DNA from: Bowdeniella nasicola
GTDB lineage: Bacteria > Actinomycetota > Actinomycetes > Actinomycetales > Actinomycetaceae
Length of the DNA stretch: 58,551 nucleotides
Assembly: GCF_001907295.1 (NCBI RefSeq)
Contig: NZ_MQVR01000004.1
Span: forward strand, 1-58,551
Direction: 5' to 3'
Shown: piece by piece, positions 9,525 through 18,093 of the stretch
How positions within the stretch are numbered: the stretch's first letter is position 1
Layout of the letters: every line of letters begins with the position of its first letter
Made by a program: the position numbers and the translations under genes
The notes under the pieces: generated by a model
What the model saw: only the letters and a program-made list of their open reading frames with translations
Told to the model about the DNA's origin: nothing
Database searches by the model: none

Positions 9525-11329
9525 CGAGCGCGCTCGTCGTAGATCCGCAACGCCGCGATGAACTCCTGGTAGAGCTCGTCGCGGTCGAGCAGCTCGTGGT
9601 GGGTGCCCGCATCCCGGATCCGCCCGGCCTCAAACACGACGATCTGGTCGGCATCGAGCACGGTCGACAGCCGGTGGGCGATCGTCACGACGACGCCCGA
9701 CTTCGAGGCCTTCGCGATAACGTCCTGGATCGCGGCTTCGGTCGTGCCATCGAGTTGGGCGGTCGCCTCGTCGAGCAGCAGGATGTCGGGCTGGCGGACG
9801 AGGACGCGCGCGATCGCGAGGCGCTGGCGCTCTCCCCCGGACAGCCGCGTCTCGGACACGTCCGCGTCGAACCCACCATCGAGGCTGCGGATCTTGTCGT
9901 CCAGCCGAACCGCGGCCAGGGCCTGCCAGGCTTCCTCGTCGCTCGGGTCATCGGCGATGCGGAACAGCACGTTATCGCGCACGGTTCCGGGGATAACGGG
10001 CGTTTCCTGCTCGACGTAGGCGATCCGCGAGCGCACGTCGGCGATCGCGAGGTGATCGTAGGGGACGCCGTCGAGCTCGAGGGTGCCGGAGGCCGGCTCG
10101 ATGAACCGCAAGATCAGCGAGAAGATGGTCGTCTTTCCGGCTCCCGAGGGCCCGACGAGCGCGACGTGTCCGGTGCGCGGAATCTCGAGCGTGACCCCGG
10201 CAAGGGCAGGGTTCGTCGCGTCGTGATAGCGCGCGGTCACGTCGCGCAGCGCCAGCACCGGGGCCGCGCTCGGCTCCCCGCGCGGCGCGGGCGCCGCTCC
10301 CGCGGGCACGGCGGTGGTGTTTTCTTCTTGGAGGTGTTCGGTCTCCCGGATCCGCGCGGCCGCGGCGAGGCCGGACTGGACGGAGGAGACGGCCCCGGCC
10401 AGCAGGCTGATCGGCTCGACGATGTTGAAGGCGTACAGCAGGAACGCCACGAGCGTTGACACGTCCAGCCCGCCGGTCGCGACGCGGCCGGCGCCGATGG
10501 CCAGGATAATGATCGTCGCGAGCTGCACGCCGCTGACCGCAACCGTGCCCACCAGCGCGACGTACCAAACCGAGCGGATCGAGTGGCGGGTGGATTCTTC
10601 GGCCTTCGCGTTCACGCGGGCGATCTCGCGGCTTTCCGCCTGGCTCGATTTCACCGTCCGCAGGGCACGAAAACTCCCTTCGAGCATTGCGCCGAGCTCC
10701 CCCATTTCGTCCTGGGAGCGCTTATCGGCCTGCCCGATCTTTGGTACGAGGATGACGAACGCTAAAACGATGACGAGCAGTGAGAGCAGTGTCGTCACGA
10801 GCAGTGGCAGGTCGAGGACCGCCATGAGGATGATGGTGCCGACGATCGAGATGACGCCGTTGATGAGCTCGACGATGCTCGTCGTCGTTGCCTCGCGCAA
10901 CAGCGACGTATCGCTCGTGACGCGCGTGATGAGCTCGCCGGATCGGAATCGCTGGACCGGTTCGAGCTTGGCTCGCAAGAACCGGCGAATCAGGCTGCGG
11001 CGGGCGTCGAGCACGATCGTCTCCGCGAGCCGACCCATGAGAACGCTTTGTGACAGGTTCGCGACCGACCCGACGACGAGCAGGATCACGAGTGCCGTCA
11101 CCGGCCAGGTGAGGTCGAGCGAGATCGCAAGGGAGTCGAGGACCCACTTCACGACGAGCGGCGTCGCGAGCGTGATCCCCGTCGCGGCGAGCCCGAGCAC
11201 GAGGCCCGCGACGAGCGTTTTTCGGTGCGGGCGGACATAGGACCACAGCAGCGGGATCCCGCCGCGCAGCGGCACCCGCGGCTCGCTTTCGGTGTCTTCA
11301 GCCTCGCTGCCGGGGTCGGAGTCGCGCAT
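9521..11329 (-). CDS. ABC exporter, fused permease-ATPase half transporter
   Basis: This 602-residue protein has an ABC_membrane domain of about six helices (about 40-320) followed by a nucleotide-binding domain (about 360-595). The latter has Walker A GPSGAGKTT, signature LSGGERQRLAIARVL and Walker B DILLLDEATAQLD. The frame is open back to 11464, but the first 45 residues are atypical, so MRDSDPGSEAEDTE (ATG at 11329) is the likely start. The linker before the ATPase is unusually Ala/Pro-rich. Half transporters of this type export lipids, peptides or drugs as dimers; the substrate cannot be read from sequence. It lies 11 bp downstream of the damaged Clp_N-SRPBCC gene, so the two may share a transcript. 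Confidence 0.92.
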   Translation of the reverse strand: MRDSDPGSEAEDTESEPRVPLRGGIPLLWSYVRPHRKTLVAGLVLGLAATGITLATPLVVKWVLDSLAISLDLTWPVTALVILLVVGSVANLSQSVLMGRLAETIVLDARRSLIRRFLRAKLEPVQRFRSGELITRVTSDTSLLREATTTSIVELINGVISIVGTIILMAVLDLPLLVTTLLSLLVIVLAFVILVPKIGQADKRSQDEMGELGAMLEGSFRALRTVKSSQAESREIARVNAKAEESTRHSIRSVWYVALVGTVAVSGVQLATIIILAIGAGRVATGGLDVSTLVAFLLYAFNIVEPISLLAGAVSSVQSGLAAAARIRETEHLQEENTTAVPAGAAPAPRGEPSAAPVLALRDVTARYHDATNPALAGVTLEIPRTGHVALVGPSGAGKTTIFSLILRFIEPASGTLELDGVPYDHLAIADVRSRIAYVEQETPVIPGTVRDNVLFRIADDPSDEEAWQALAAVRLDDKIRSLDGGFDADVSETRLSGGERQRLAIARVLVRQPDILLLDEATAQLDGTTEAAIQDVIAKASKSGVVVTIAHRLSTVLDADQIVVFEAGRIRDAGTHHELLDRDELYQEFIAALRIYDERAR

Positions 11330-11340
11330 GAAAGGACAGC

Positions 11341-12329
11341 CTACTGGAATACGCGGCTGATGGACGCGGCCAGGTTGGAAAGCTGGACCCATGTCATATA
11401 CCGATGAACGGGACGCAGGAGCCACGACGCCCGACGCCGGGATACTGCGGTGTTGCGGATCCACGCGCCTGCGATGACAAGCTGCGTTCCCCCGGCGGCC
11501 GGGGCAATCGTGATACGAATGGCCCGCTCGTTAGACGAGGGCATCTCGGGCCAGGAATATCGCCATTCGAGGAGGTATGGCTCCTCGCATCGTGTCACTT
11601 CCACCCGGATCTTTTGCCGTTCCGGCGCAATGCGAAGAGGTTTGCCGTCCGGATGGTTGAGCGGCGCATATGCGGTCCAAGACGACCCTTTTCTCACACT
11701 TTCGGGGACATCATCAACCGATCCGATCCCGGGTTCCCACTCGGCCATCCTCGTCGGATCGGAGAGCAGTTGCCACACCTTTGTAAGAGGTGCGGGGATG
11801 AAGGCGTCGACGGAACGGCTCACGATCGCCGAATCGAATTCCGCAGTCTCACGAGGGGCGACGTACTCGACTTCTGCCAGACGAACACGTATCGCGTCTG
11901 GCGTGACCCCGAGACGCTGCAAGATCGCCTGAATCAGGCCACTTGGCTCCACCAGCAGTTCGCGGAGCACGTCGGTGGTGTTGCCCCGCGTGCCTCACCT
12001 TTGCCTGCCCGCTTGATCACCTCGAGGGCACCAGGCGACCATTCGTATCCGCTGGTTTTATGGATCGTCACCGGGCCCGGAGCAGGCATCTGAGTGTGAA
12101 TCCCGAGCAATGAAAGCTGGTCAGCATGCTGCGCATCCACGGCTGCGCGTGCCAGCTCCAAAGTGATCCCGAAGCTGCGCAGGGTCTGGCCCGCGGCCTG
12201 GCCGTTGAGAACGAGCGCTAAGAAGAGATGCTCGACTCCTACGGCATGCTCTCCGCGTCGAGAGGCTTCCTCTATCGCGGCAAGGGAAAGGGTATGAACA
12301 GCCGCGAGTGCGGTGGTGTTCTTGGTCAT
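11341..12329 (-). pseudogene. Clp N-terminal-domain / SRPBCC fusion protein, frameshifted
   Basis: Two overlapping minus-strand frames join into one ~329-residue protein. The first (12329 to about 11990) is a Clp_N repeat domain: ALAAVHTLSLAAIEEASRRG, then HAVGVEHLFLALVLNG. The second (about 11985 to 11341) continues it with TDVLRELLVEPSGLIQAIL and then an SRPBCC/START-like domain (about residues 165-310, with FIPAPLTKVWQLLSDPTRMAEWEPG). The frame breaks at a G-run (CCCC on the plus strand at 11984-11987) and needs one extra base, or two fewer, to restore it. The start follows AGGAGG and overlaps the upstream HTH gene stop (ATGA). Clp_N usually marks ClpA/B/C, but no ATPase domain is present. 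A sequencing error in the homopolymer is the main alternative to true decay. Confidence 0.75.
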
Positions 12330-12571
12330 CGGTTCCTCCTAGGGACAGGAATCGACGGGTCGATTCTCTTGGCGTATTTCCGGTGCACGACCTGACGGGA
12401 GACCCCGAGAGCTGCGGCGATCTCTTGCCAACTCATTCCAGCGCGAAGCGCTGCCTCGACTTGTGAAAGCTCGAGTCGTTCCGTGAGCGAGCGCAACGAC
12501 GCAATAGCGCGGAGACCGGCTCTGGGATCGCTGTGATCAGATGCGATATCTACTACCTGTCACGACAACAT
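12326..12571 (-). pseudogene. Small helix-turn-helix regulator, interrupted by an early stop
   Basis: A frame of 81 codons reads ATG TTG TCG TGA and then continues QVVDIASDHSDP and LRAIASLRSLTERLE into a helix-turn-helix, MSWQEIAAALGVSRQVVHRK. This is like the small HTH proteins encoded next to Clp_N proteins in many actinobacteria. The TGA at codon 4 (12560-12562) blocks the ATG at 12571. The only later in-frame start before the HTH is a TTG at 12496, which would give a shortened ~56-residue protein. The stop overlaps the Clp_N ATG (ATGA), showing the operon. Either the gene carries a nonsense mutation or it starts at the TTG. Confidence 0.6.
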
Positions 12572-12574
12572 AGC

Positions 12575-12623
12575 GTCAACATATGTTGCTAAGGAGGCCT
12601 GTGTCAACCGATGTTGCTAAGGA
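12575..12623 (-). promoter_or_regulatory. Operator-like repeats in the promoter of the HTH/Clp_N-SRPBCC operon
   Basis: Two copies of a 21-bp repeat (12575-12595 and 12603-12623) are spaced 28 bp apart and differ at only two positions. On the plus strand they read GTCAAC, AT or CG, then ATGTTGCTAAGGA. The copy nearer the HTH gene contains the perfect 12-bp palindrome CAACATATGTTG (12577-12588). A third CAACAT lies at 12566-12571. On the minus strand TTGACA (12607-12602) is followed 18 bp later by TATGTT, a plausible -35/-10 pair overlapping the palindrome. The layout suggests autoregulation by the adjacent HTH protein. Confidence 0.55.
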
Positions 12624-12636
12624 TGCAATGAAGCTA

Positions 12637-13638
12637 CTAGCGCAACGTGCCTTCGAGTTGTCGGTAGCCTGCGTCGTCTTGGGAAAGGTCGCCGTCGAGT
12701 CCGAGGCGCGCGGCGCGGCCGCCGACGATGAGCGTGTAGAGCCAGTACCCCGCGAGCGCAATCGCGCCGATCGCGATCTTGGCCGCGGTCGGCAGCTCGC
12801 TGCCGGTGACGAAGCCTTCGATGATGCCGGAAACGCCGAGGACGAACACGAGTCCGATCGCGACGATCGCGAGCGTGCGCCCGTCTTCGGCGAGCGCGCG
12901 CGTGCGGCTGCGATGCCCGGGCGAGACCCACGCCCAAAACAGCCGGAAGCCGGCGCCCGCGGCGATGAAGATCGCGGTGAGCTCGAGCAGGCCGTGCGGC
13001 AGGATCGAGTAGAAGAAGACGTCGAGGTGATCGTGCAGCGCCAAGACGGCGCCCGCCTGACCGACGGCGACCGCGTTGTTGTACAGGATGTAGGCCGGCA
13101 GCGCGCCGCTGATCCCGGAGCCGACCATGATCGCAGCGATCCACGCATTATTCGACCACACCTGAGCGGCGAAATCGGGGGCCGGATAGTTCGTGTAGTA
13201 CGCGACGAAGGCCTCTTCGGCGTACTGCTTCAGTTGCGAGGGCGTCCCCACGGCCGACTGCATCGCGGGCGATTGATAAAACGCCCAGCCGTAGGCGATC
13301 CCGATCGCGATGAACAACACCATCGCACCCACGGTGTGCCAGCGGACGCGGTAGAACGCGAGCGGGAGCGTGATCGTGAAGAATTTCGCGATGCCGGGCA
13401 GCGAAAAGTTTTCCGTCTCGGTCAGTCGCGCGCGGGCGCGAGCGACCGTGATGGACAGCCGAGACACGAGCGACGGGTCGGGCGCGGAAGTGCGGATGAC
13501 CGATAGGTCGCGCGACGTCGAATGGTAGAGCGTCCCGAGCTCGTCGATCTCCTCGCCGCTTAAGGCACGGCGCGCGGCGAGCTCATCGAGGCGTTTCCAC
13601 TTGTTCGCGTGAAAGGCGCTGTATGCATCGGTGTCCAC
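12637..13638 (-). CDS. Stage II sporulation protein M-like (SpoIIM/DUF95) membrane protein
   Basis: This 333-residue protein has a hydrophilic N-terminal region (about 1-95) followed by about six transmembrane helices of the SpoIIM/DUF95 type, including the family-typical stretch HGLLELTAIFIAAGAGFRLF. In Bacillus SpoIIM is part of the engulfment complex, but actinobacterial homologues occur in non-sporulating species, almost always divergent from an RDD gene and near MoxR/DUF58 genes, as here. The start MDTDAYSAFHANKW (13638) leaves an 18-bp divergent gap to the RDD ATG. Function is unassigned; a membrane-organising role is inference. Confidence 0.88.
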   Translation of the reverse strand: MDTDAYSAFHANKWKRLDELAARRALSGEEIDELGTLYHSTSRDLSVIRTSAPDPSLVSRLSITVARARARLTETENFSLPGIAKFFTITLPLAFYRVRWHTVGAMVLFIAIGIAYGWAFYQSPAMQSAVGTPSQLKQYAEEAFVAYYTNYPAPDFAAQVWSNNAWIAAIMVGSGISGALPAYILYNNAVAVGQAGAVLALHDHLDVFFYSILPHGLLELTAIFIAAGAGFRLFWAWVSPGHRSRTRALAEDGRTLAIVAIGLVFVLGVSGIIEGFVTGSELPTAAKIAIGAIALAGYWLYTLIVGGRAARLGLDGDLSQDDAGYRQLEGTLR

Positions 13639-13656
13639 CCCTGTAATGTGCCATAT

Positions 13657-14454
13657 ATGACCACCGCAGTCTCCTCTTCAGCGCCGCTAGGCAATGAATC
13701 GATCATCACTGGCGAGGCCATCGAACTTGAGGTTCGGCCCGCGTCAGGGCCGCTGCGCGCGCTCGCGGGAATCATCGATGCCGGGCTGTGGGTCGCGACG
13801 GGGATCTTCGCAATGCTCATGTATACGCGCTTCGGGCCCGTGCTCAATCCCGCTCAGGCCCAAACGCTGCTCATCCTCGGGATCGCGGCTCTCACGTTCG
13901 GGATCCCGTTCCTGATCGAGTGGCTGACCGGTGGTAGGTCGCTCGGCAAGACCGTCGTCGGCATCCGGGTATTGCGCGAAGACGGCGGGCCGGTGCGTCT
14001 GCGCCACGTGTTCGTGCGGGCCCTCGTCGGCGTGGTCGAAAACTGGGCGACGTTCGGGGCGCTCGCCACCGTTGTTTCGCTGGCCAATGCGCGCGGCCGC
14101 CGGCTCGGTGATCTGCTCGCGGGAACGTACTGCGTGCGGATGCGCGACGTCGAATCCGATCCGTACCCGCTCGTGCTGCCGCCCGAGCTCACGGAATGGG
14201 TTCGCACGGCCGATATTGCGCCGATTCCCTCAAACCTGTCGAACCGGGCCCGCATTTTCCTCACGCGCTCGGCGACGATGAGCCCGCAGGCGCGCCAGAC
14301 GCACGCCGAATCGCTCGCGGCCGAGCTCGAGGGCTTTGTCTCTCCCCCGTCGCCGGCCGGCACGCATCCCGAACGGTTTATGGCCGCGGTGCTCGTGCGG
14401 CGGCGCAATGAGGAGTACCTCTCGCTGCTGCGCCATCGCGAGGCTGTTCGGTAA
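13657..14454 (+). CDS. RDD family membrane protein
   Basis: This 265-residue protein has an RDD domain at about residues 20-150. The Arg appears in EVRPASGPLRALAGIIDAGLW, and a second helix pair follows with FLIEWLTGGRSLGKTVVGIRV. The C-terminal ~110 residues are cytoplasmic. The frame opens at 13609 but the sequence from MTTAVSSSAPLG (ATG 13657) fits the family, and 13657 is just clear of the divergent SpoIIM-like start. The 3' end overlaps the convergent Trm112-like gene by 77 bp. RDD proteins are of unknown function, with some proposed as transporters. Confidence 0.88.
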   Translation: MTTAVSSSAPLGNESIITGEAIELEVRPASGPLRALAGIIDAGLWVATGIFAMLMYTRFGPVLNPAQAQTLLILGIAALTFGIPFLIEWLTGGRSLGKTVVGIRVLREDGGPVRLRHVFVRALVGVVENWATFGALATVVSLANARGRRLGDLLAGTYCVRMRDVESDPYPLVLPPELTEWVRTADIAPIPSNLSNRARIFLTRSATMSPQARQTHAESLAAELEGFVSPPSPAGTHPERFMAAVLVRRRNEEYLSLLRHREAVR

Positions 14455-14626
14455 CGATCGCCTCGTCCGCGAGCAGGACGGGGATCCCGTCGCGGATCGG
14501 ATAGCGATATTCGGGGCGCACGCCGCGCGTGACAAAGCAGCCGCCGCCCTGTTCGCTGTAGTGCAGTTTTTCGCCCGTCACGGGGCAGATCAGGGCCTCG
14601 CTTACCCAGGCCGGCAGGTCAGTCAT
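14378..14626 (-). CDS. Trm112 family protein
   Basis: This small protein of 82 residues has a core of ALICPVTGEKLHY, then RPEYRYPIRDGIPVLLADEA, typical of bacterial Trm112-like (YcaR/DUF343) proteins. The start MTDLPAWVSEAL is preceded by GGAGACC. The C-terminal 25 residues after DEA run antisense to the RDD gene end, so the last part may be read-through of little function. Trm112 proteins act as zinc-ribbon partners of methyltransferases in eukaryotes and archaea; bacterial roles are unclear. The gene overlaps the upstream DUF3499 gene by 8 bp and is probably co-transcribed with it. Confidence 0.83.
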   Translation of the reverse strand: MTDLPAWVSEALICPVTGEKLHYSEQGGGCFVTRGVRPEYRYPIRDGIPVLLADEAIVTEQPRDGAAARGTPHCAAARAPRP

Positions 14627-15005
14627 CGAGGTCTCCTTCGTTTGAAATGACCCGCAGCTGCGGGCGTCCCGCCGGCGCCTGCGTGATATCGCGCGCCGGG
14701 GAACGCTCCGCCGGCGGCACATAGGGCTTCGGACGCTTGGACGCCTCCAGGACCGCGTCGGCGAGCGCCGTCAGATCATCGCTGGAGGGCTCCGCGACCT
14801 GGTAGTTCACCTGCAACCGCACAACGTCCCAGCCGCGCGGGGCCGTGAGAGATTGGGCGTGCTCCTCGCACAGGTCATAGGCGTGCGGCTCCGCCTTCAC
14901 CGACAGCGGACCGACGATCATCGAGGAGTCCTCGTACACGTACGTCAGGGTCGCGACGGCGCTGCGCGAGCAGCCAGGACGGATGCAGGGACGGACGGGT
15001 TTCAC
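14619..15005 (-). CDS. DUF3499 family protein
   Basis: This 128-residue protein starts at GTG (15005) with VKPVRPCIRPGCSRSAVATL and contains HAYDLCEEHAQSLTAPRGW, the two Cys-containing blocks that define DUF3499, a probable zinc-binding protein restricted to actinobacteria. The frame is open to 15323, but the upstream part is antisense to the divergent metallopeptidase-like gene. In actinobacteria DUF3499 is regularly divergent from that gene, as here. Function unknown. Confidence 0.9.
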   Translation of the reverse strand: MKPVRPCIRPGCSRSAVATLTYVYEDSSMIVGPLSVKAEPHAYDLCEEHAQSLTAPRGWDVVRLQVNYQVAEPSSDDLTALADAVLEASKRPKPYVPPAERSPARDITQAPAGRPQLRVISNEGDLDD

Positions 15006-15042
15006 CCTTCGATGGTACCCGCTTTCGCCTAGGCTATAGAGC

Positions 15043-15486
15043 GTGCCCTTTCTCCCTTCGATCCCCACCCGCCGCTCCGGACGCCGCCGCGATCGGCACG
15101 GTCGCGGCATCCGCGGTCCATTGATTCCGCCGGCGCTGCCGGGCTGGCGCACGCGGCGGGAAATCTTCGACGATATCGTCAGCGATAACGTGCGCGATCT
15201 CGTGCGCGAGAACCCGAAGCTACGCAATGTCGAGTTCGCTGTCGAGGAGGTTCCGCCGTCGAATCCGTCGCGGTTCGAGGCGCACGGCATCACCCTGGCG
15301 CGCACGTTTGCGGCCGACCGCACCCACGGGCTGCGCTACCGCGTCGTGCTCTACCGCCTGCCGATCGCGACGCGCTGCACGAGCGATAAGGAGATCGACG
15401 AGCTCACGCATTACGTCCTAATCGAACAGTGCGCCGACATCCTCGGCGTCGCCGTCACTGATCTCGATCCGGACTTCCCCCTGTAG
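15043..15486 (+). CDS. Metallopeptidase-family protein lacking the HExxH motif
   Basis: This 147-residue protein starts at GTG with a basic N-terminus. The core begins GPLIPPALPGWRTRREIFDDIV and matches the zincin-like (MPN/PF06262) family that partners DUF3499 in actinobacteria. At the place where active members carry HExxHxxG it reads VLIEQCADILG, so no zinc-binding histidines are present at that site. It is probably a non-catalytic family member, as seen in other actinobacterial copies. The 37-bp divergent gap to DUF3499 holds both promoters. Confidence 0.8.
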   Translation: MPFLPSIPTRRSGRRRDRHGRGIRGPLIPPALPGWRTRREIFDDIVSDNVRDLVRENPKLRNVEFAVEEVPPSNPSRFEAHGITLARTFAADRTHGLRYRVVLYRLPIATRCTSDKEIDELTHYVLIEQCADILGVAVTDLDPDFPL

Positions 15487-15514
15487 GGCGCGCCCCGGTG
15501 CTAACGTCACAGTT

Positions 15515-16612
15515 ATGATCAGCGCACCCCTGATTGAGCGGAAGTTGTGTGGCCCCGGCCCCTGCAACCCGTACGCTGAGGCCCAGGTGGCCCTCACCCG
15601 CCCCCTGCTCGGGCATCTCGACCCAGAGTTTTTGCGGATCATGGACGAGACCTGCGAGATGCTGCGCACGGTGTGGGGCACGGAAAACCCGCGCACGCTG
15701 CCGCTATCGGCGACCGGTTCGGGCGGCATGGAGGCCGCCTTCGTCAACACGGTCCACAAGGGCGACGTCGTCGTCGTGGCCGTCAACGGCCTGTTCGGGC
15801 AGCGCATGTGCGAGGTCGCCTCACGGCTGCACGCGCGCGTCGTGCCCGTCGACAGCCCGTGGGGCGAACCGATCGATATCCACGCGGTGCGCCGGGCGCA
15901 CCCCAACCCGGACATCATCGCGGCCGTCCACGCCGAAACCTCCACGGGCGTACGCAATGACATCGCCGCGCTCGGCGAGATCAAGGGCAATGCGCTGCTG
16001 CTGACCGACCACGTCACCGCGATCGGCGGCAGCGAGGTGAGCGTCGATGACTGGGGCGTCGATATCGCGTATGCGGGCACCCAAAAGTGCCTCGGCGTCG
16101 CACCGGGGCTCGCCCCGTTCACCATCTCCGAGCGGGCATTTAAACGCCGTGTCGGGCGGCCGTCGTCCTGGTATTTCGACCTCGGCCTGCTCGGCGGCTA
16201 CGTCGGCGGCAGCGCCGGCCGGCAGCGCACCTACCACCACACCGCACCCACGGGCATGGTCGTCTCCCTGCACGCCGCGCTCACGCGCATCCTTGCCGAG
16301 AGCCTCGATACCGCGATCGCCCGCCACGAGGCCGCGGGGGCGGCGCTGCAGCAGGGACTGGTCGACATGGGCCTCGAGCTGTTCGCCGCCGAGGGCGCGC
16401 GGCTGCCGCAGCTGACCACCGTGCGCGTGCCCGAGGGCGTCGATTCGGCGGCGGTGCGTCGCCACCTACTCGAGCACTATTCGCTCGAGATCGGTGCGGG
16501 CGTCGGCGAGTATGCGTCGAGCGTGTGGCGCATCGGGCTCATGGGGCCGAACGCGAGTCCGGCGACCGTCGCGCTCGTCCTGGGCGCGCTTGGTGAGGCG
16601 CTGGGCCGCTAG
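15515..16612 (+). CDS. Alanine-glyoxylate / serine-pyruvate aminotransferase family protein
   Basis: This 365-residue class V, PLP-dependent aminotransferase has the N-terminal GPGPCNPY and GHLDPEF phrases of the AGXT group. The cofactor-binding Asp is in LLLTDHVTAIGG and the Schiff-base lysine is Lys191 in AGTQKCLG. Family members transfer amino groups from serine or alanine to glyoxylate or pyruvate; the exact substrate cannot be told. It lies 28 bp after the metallopeptidase-like gene. Its stop shares CTAG (16609-16612) with the convergent DUF5719 gene. Confidence 0.88.
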   Translation: MISAPLIERKLCGPGPCNPYAEAQVALTRPLLGHLDPEFLRIMDETCEMLRTVWGTENPRTLPLSATGSGGMEAAFVNTVHKGDVVVVAVNGLFGQRMCEVASRLHARVVPVDSPWGEPIDIHAVRRAHPNPDIIAAVHAETSTGVRNDIAALGEIKGNALLLTDHVTAIGGSEVSVDDWGVDIAYAGTQKCLGVAPGLAPFTISERAFKRRVGRPSSWYFDLGLLGGYVGGSAGRQRTYHHTAPTGMVVSLHAALTRILAESLDTAIARHEAAGAALQQGLVDMGLELFAAEGARLPQLTTVRVPEGVDSAAVRRHLLEHYSLEIGAGVGEYASSVWRIGLMGPNASPATVALVLGALGEALGR

Positions 16613-18093
16613 TCGAAGTCGCCGAGCCGGACTGTCACCGTCCGGCGCACATCCGAGTCGACGATCGCCGGCAGGGCCGCGGACATCGTGCCGCCCTCGC
16701 CCGCGACGTCGAGGATGCTCGCGGCACTGATCGGCACGTTGGCCGAGAGCTGCACGGCGCGCGTGCCTTCCGGCAGCGACGGGACGCGCACGCTCCCGGC
16801 CGGGATCTCGAGTCGGGCTTCCTCCCCGACCGCGCCATTAGCCGCGACCGGACGATACGTCACGCTCGCGCCCGACGTCGAGGGGGCCGTGATCGCGACG
16901 TGCGCGGTGATGCCCGCCTCGGCGATGCCCGGAACGTAGAGCTCGCGGCCCGCCGTGGCCGAGGGGATCCACGCCGTCGAGGACACGCCGCCCTCGCCGT
17001 CCCGGTGCGTCGCCGCCGCCGCGAGCACGGGCTGGTTGGATTCGACCTCGATCGAGTAGTCGCCCTCCGCGAGCGCCGCGAGGTCGATGTCTTGGACCGC
17101 GCCCGCATCGATCGCGAGGGACTCGGCGCCGGGCAGGGTCGTCGCGCCCTCGGCCGAGAGCATCGTGACCTTCACCGTCGCGACCTCGTCGCCGGGGTTA
17201 ACGAGGCGCAGCACGTCGCCGCTGCCGCCCGCGAGGTGGACGCCAGAGACGAGCTGGGTGCGCTCCGCGCCCGCGCCGGGCGAGACGATCGCGCTGCCCT
17301 TGGCGATGATGCCATCGAGGCGGTGCGTGACGATCGCGGGGACGAGCGCGCCGCCGTCGACCTTGATGTGCAGGGCGAGGCGCTCGATTTCGGAGATGGA
17401 GGATTCGAGCAGGATCTTTTCCGTCTTGCCGGGGGCGACGGAGGTCCTCGCGACCGAGCCTTCGGGCAGCGCGCCGCGTTCGCTATAGGCCTCGATCGTC
17501 GCCGTCGCGACCGTCTGTCCGGGGTTGGTGAGCACGAGTTCGGCGCTCGCGCCGACGGTCGTGGCGCCGCCGAGCAGCCAGGCGTCGGTGATGGGCGATG
17601 CGCACGTCATCGCGGTCAGGCCGCGCAAGTCGCCGGCGGTGTTGATCGTGGCGGTGCCGCCGACGAGCGCGGGGCGGGCGCCGCCGGAGGGCTGGGCCGC
17701 GACGATGCCGGGCTCGTGTTCGTTATCGAGGGACAGGATAGCGGCCGGGGTGCCGGAAAAGTCGAAGCGCTGGCCGTCGGTCTGCCGCGTGTAGGCGGCG
17801 CTGCCCGCGGCGGATTGGCGCGGCAGGACGGTGAGCGAGGTGAGGGTACGGCTCGCCGCGGTGCGCTCACCGAATTCCTCGTCGCCTTCCTGTTTGCCTT
17901 CGGCATACGGGCCCGCGAGGCACGCCTGGCGGACCTCCGAGGGCGGGAGCTCGACGGCGCTCGCGGCGCTCGGCTCCGGAGGCTGCGGCAGCGTGACGCG
18001 CGGGCTGGTTACGGCGACGGCGACGACTGCGCCGACCATGACGATGGCGAGCACGATCGACAGCGCGGTCTTGGTTAAGCGGAGAGCATTCAC
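16609..18093 (-). CDS. DUF5719 family exported protein
   Basis: This 494-residue protein starts at GTG (18091-18093), overlapping the upstream glycosyltransferase stop (GTGA). One N-terminal transmembrane or signal-anchor helix (about residues 8-30) is followed by an extracytoplasmic, beta-rich, Ala/Gly/Val-rich region of repeated short domains (for example ELVLTNPGQTVATATIEAY and VLRLVNPGDEVATVKV). In actinobacteria this family lies directly downstream of a large multi-pass GT2 gene near whiB, as here. A joint role in cell-surface glycan assembly is inferred from synteny. Confidence 0.85.
   Translation of the reverse strand: MNALRLTKTALSIVLAIVMVGAVVAVAVTSPRVTLPQPPEPSAASAVELPPSEVRQACLAGPYAEGKQEGDEEFGERTAASRTLTSLTVLPRQSAAGSAAYTRQTDGQRFDFSGTPAAILSLDNEHEPGIVAAQPSGGARPALVGGTATINTAGDLRGLTAMTCASPITDAWLLGGATTVGASAELVLTNPGQTVATATIEAYSERGALPEGSVARTSVAPGKTEKILLESSISEIERLALHIKVDGGALVPAIVTHRLDGIIAKGSAIVSPGAGAERTQLVSGVHLAGGSGDVLRLVNPGDEVATVKVTMLSAEGATTLPGAESLAIDAGAVQDIDLAALAEGDYSIEVESNQPVLAAAATHRDGEGGVSSTAWIPSATAGRELYVPGIAEAGITAHVAITAPSTSGASVTYRPVAANGAVGEEARLEIPAGSVRVPSLPEGTRAVQLSANVPISAASILDVAGEGGTMSAALPAIVDSDVRRTVTVRLGDFD

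Noticed and set aside
12575-12623. CRISPR-like or heat-shock CIRCE/HAIR elements in the repeated promoter
   Set aside because: Only two copies at 28-bp spacing exist, and the sequence matches neither CIRCE (TTAGCACTC-N9-GAGTGCTAA) nor HAIR (CTTGAGT-N7-ACTCAAG).
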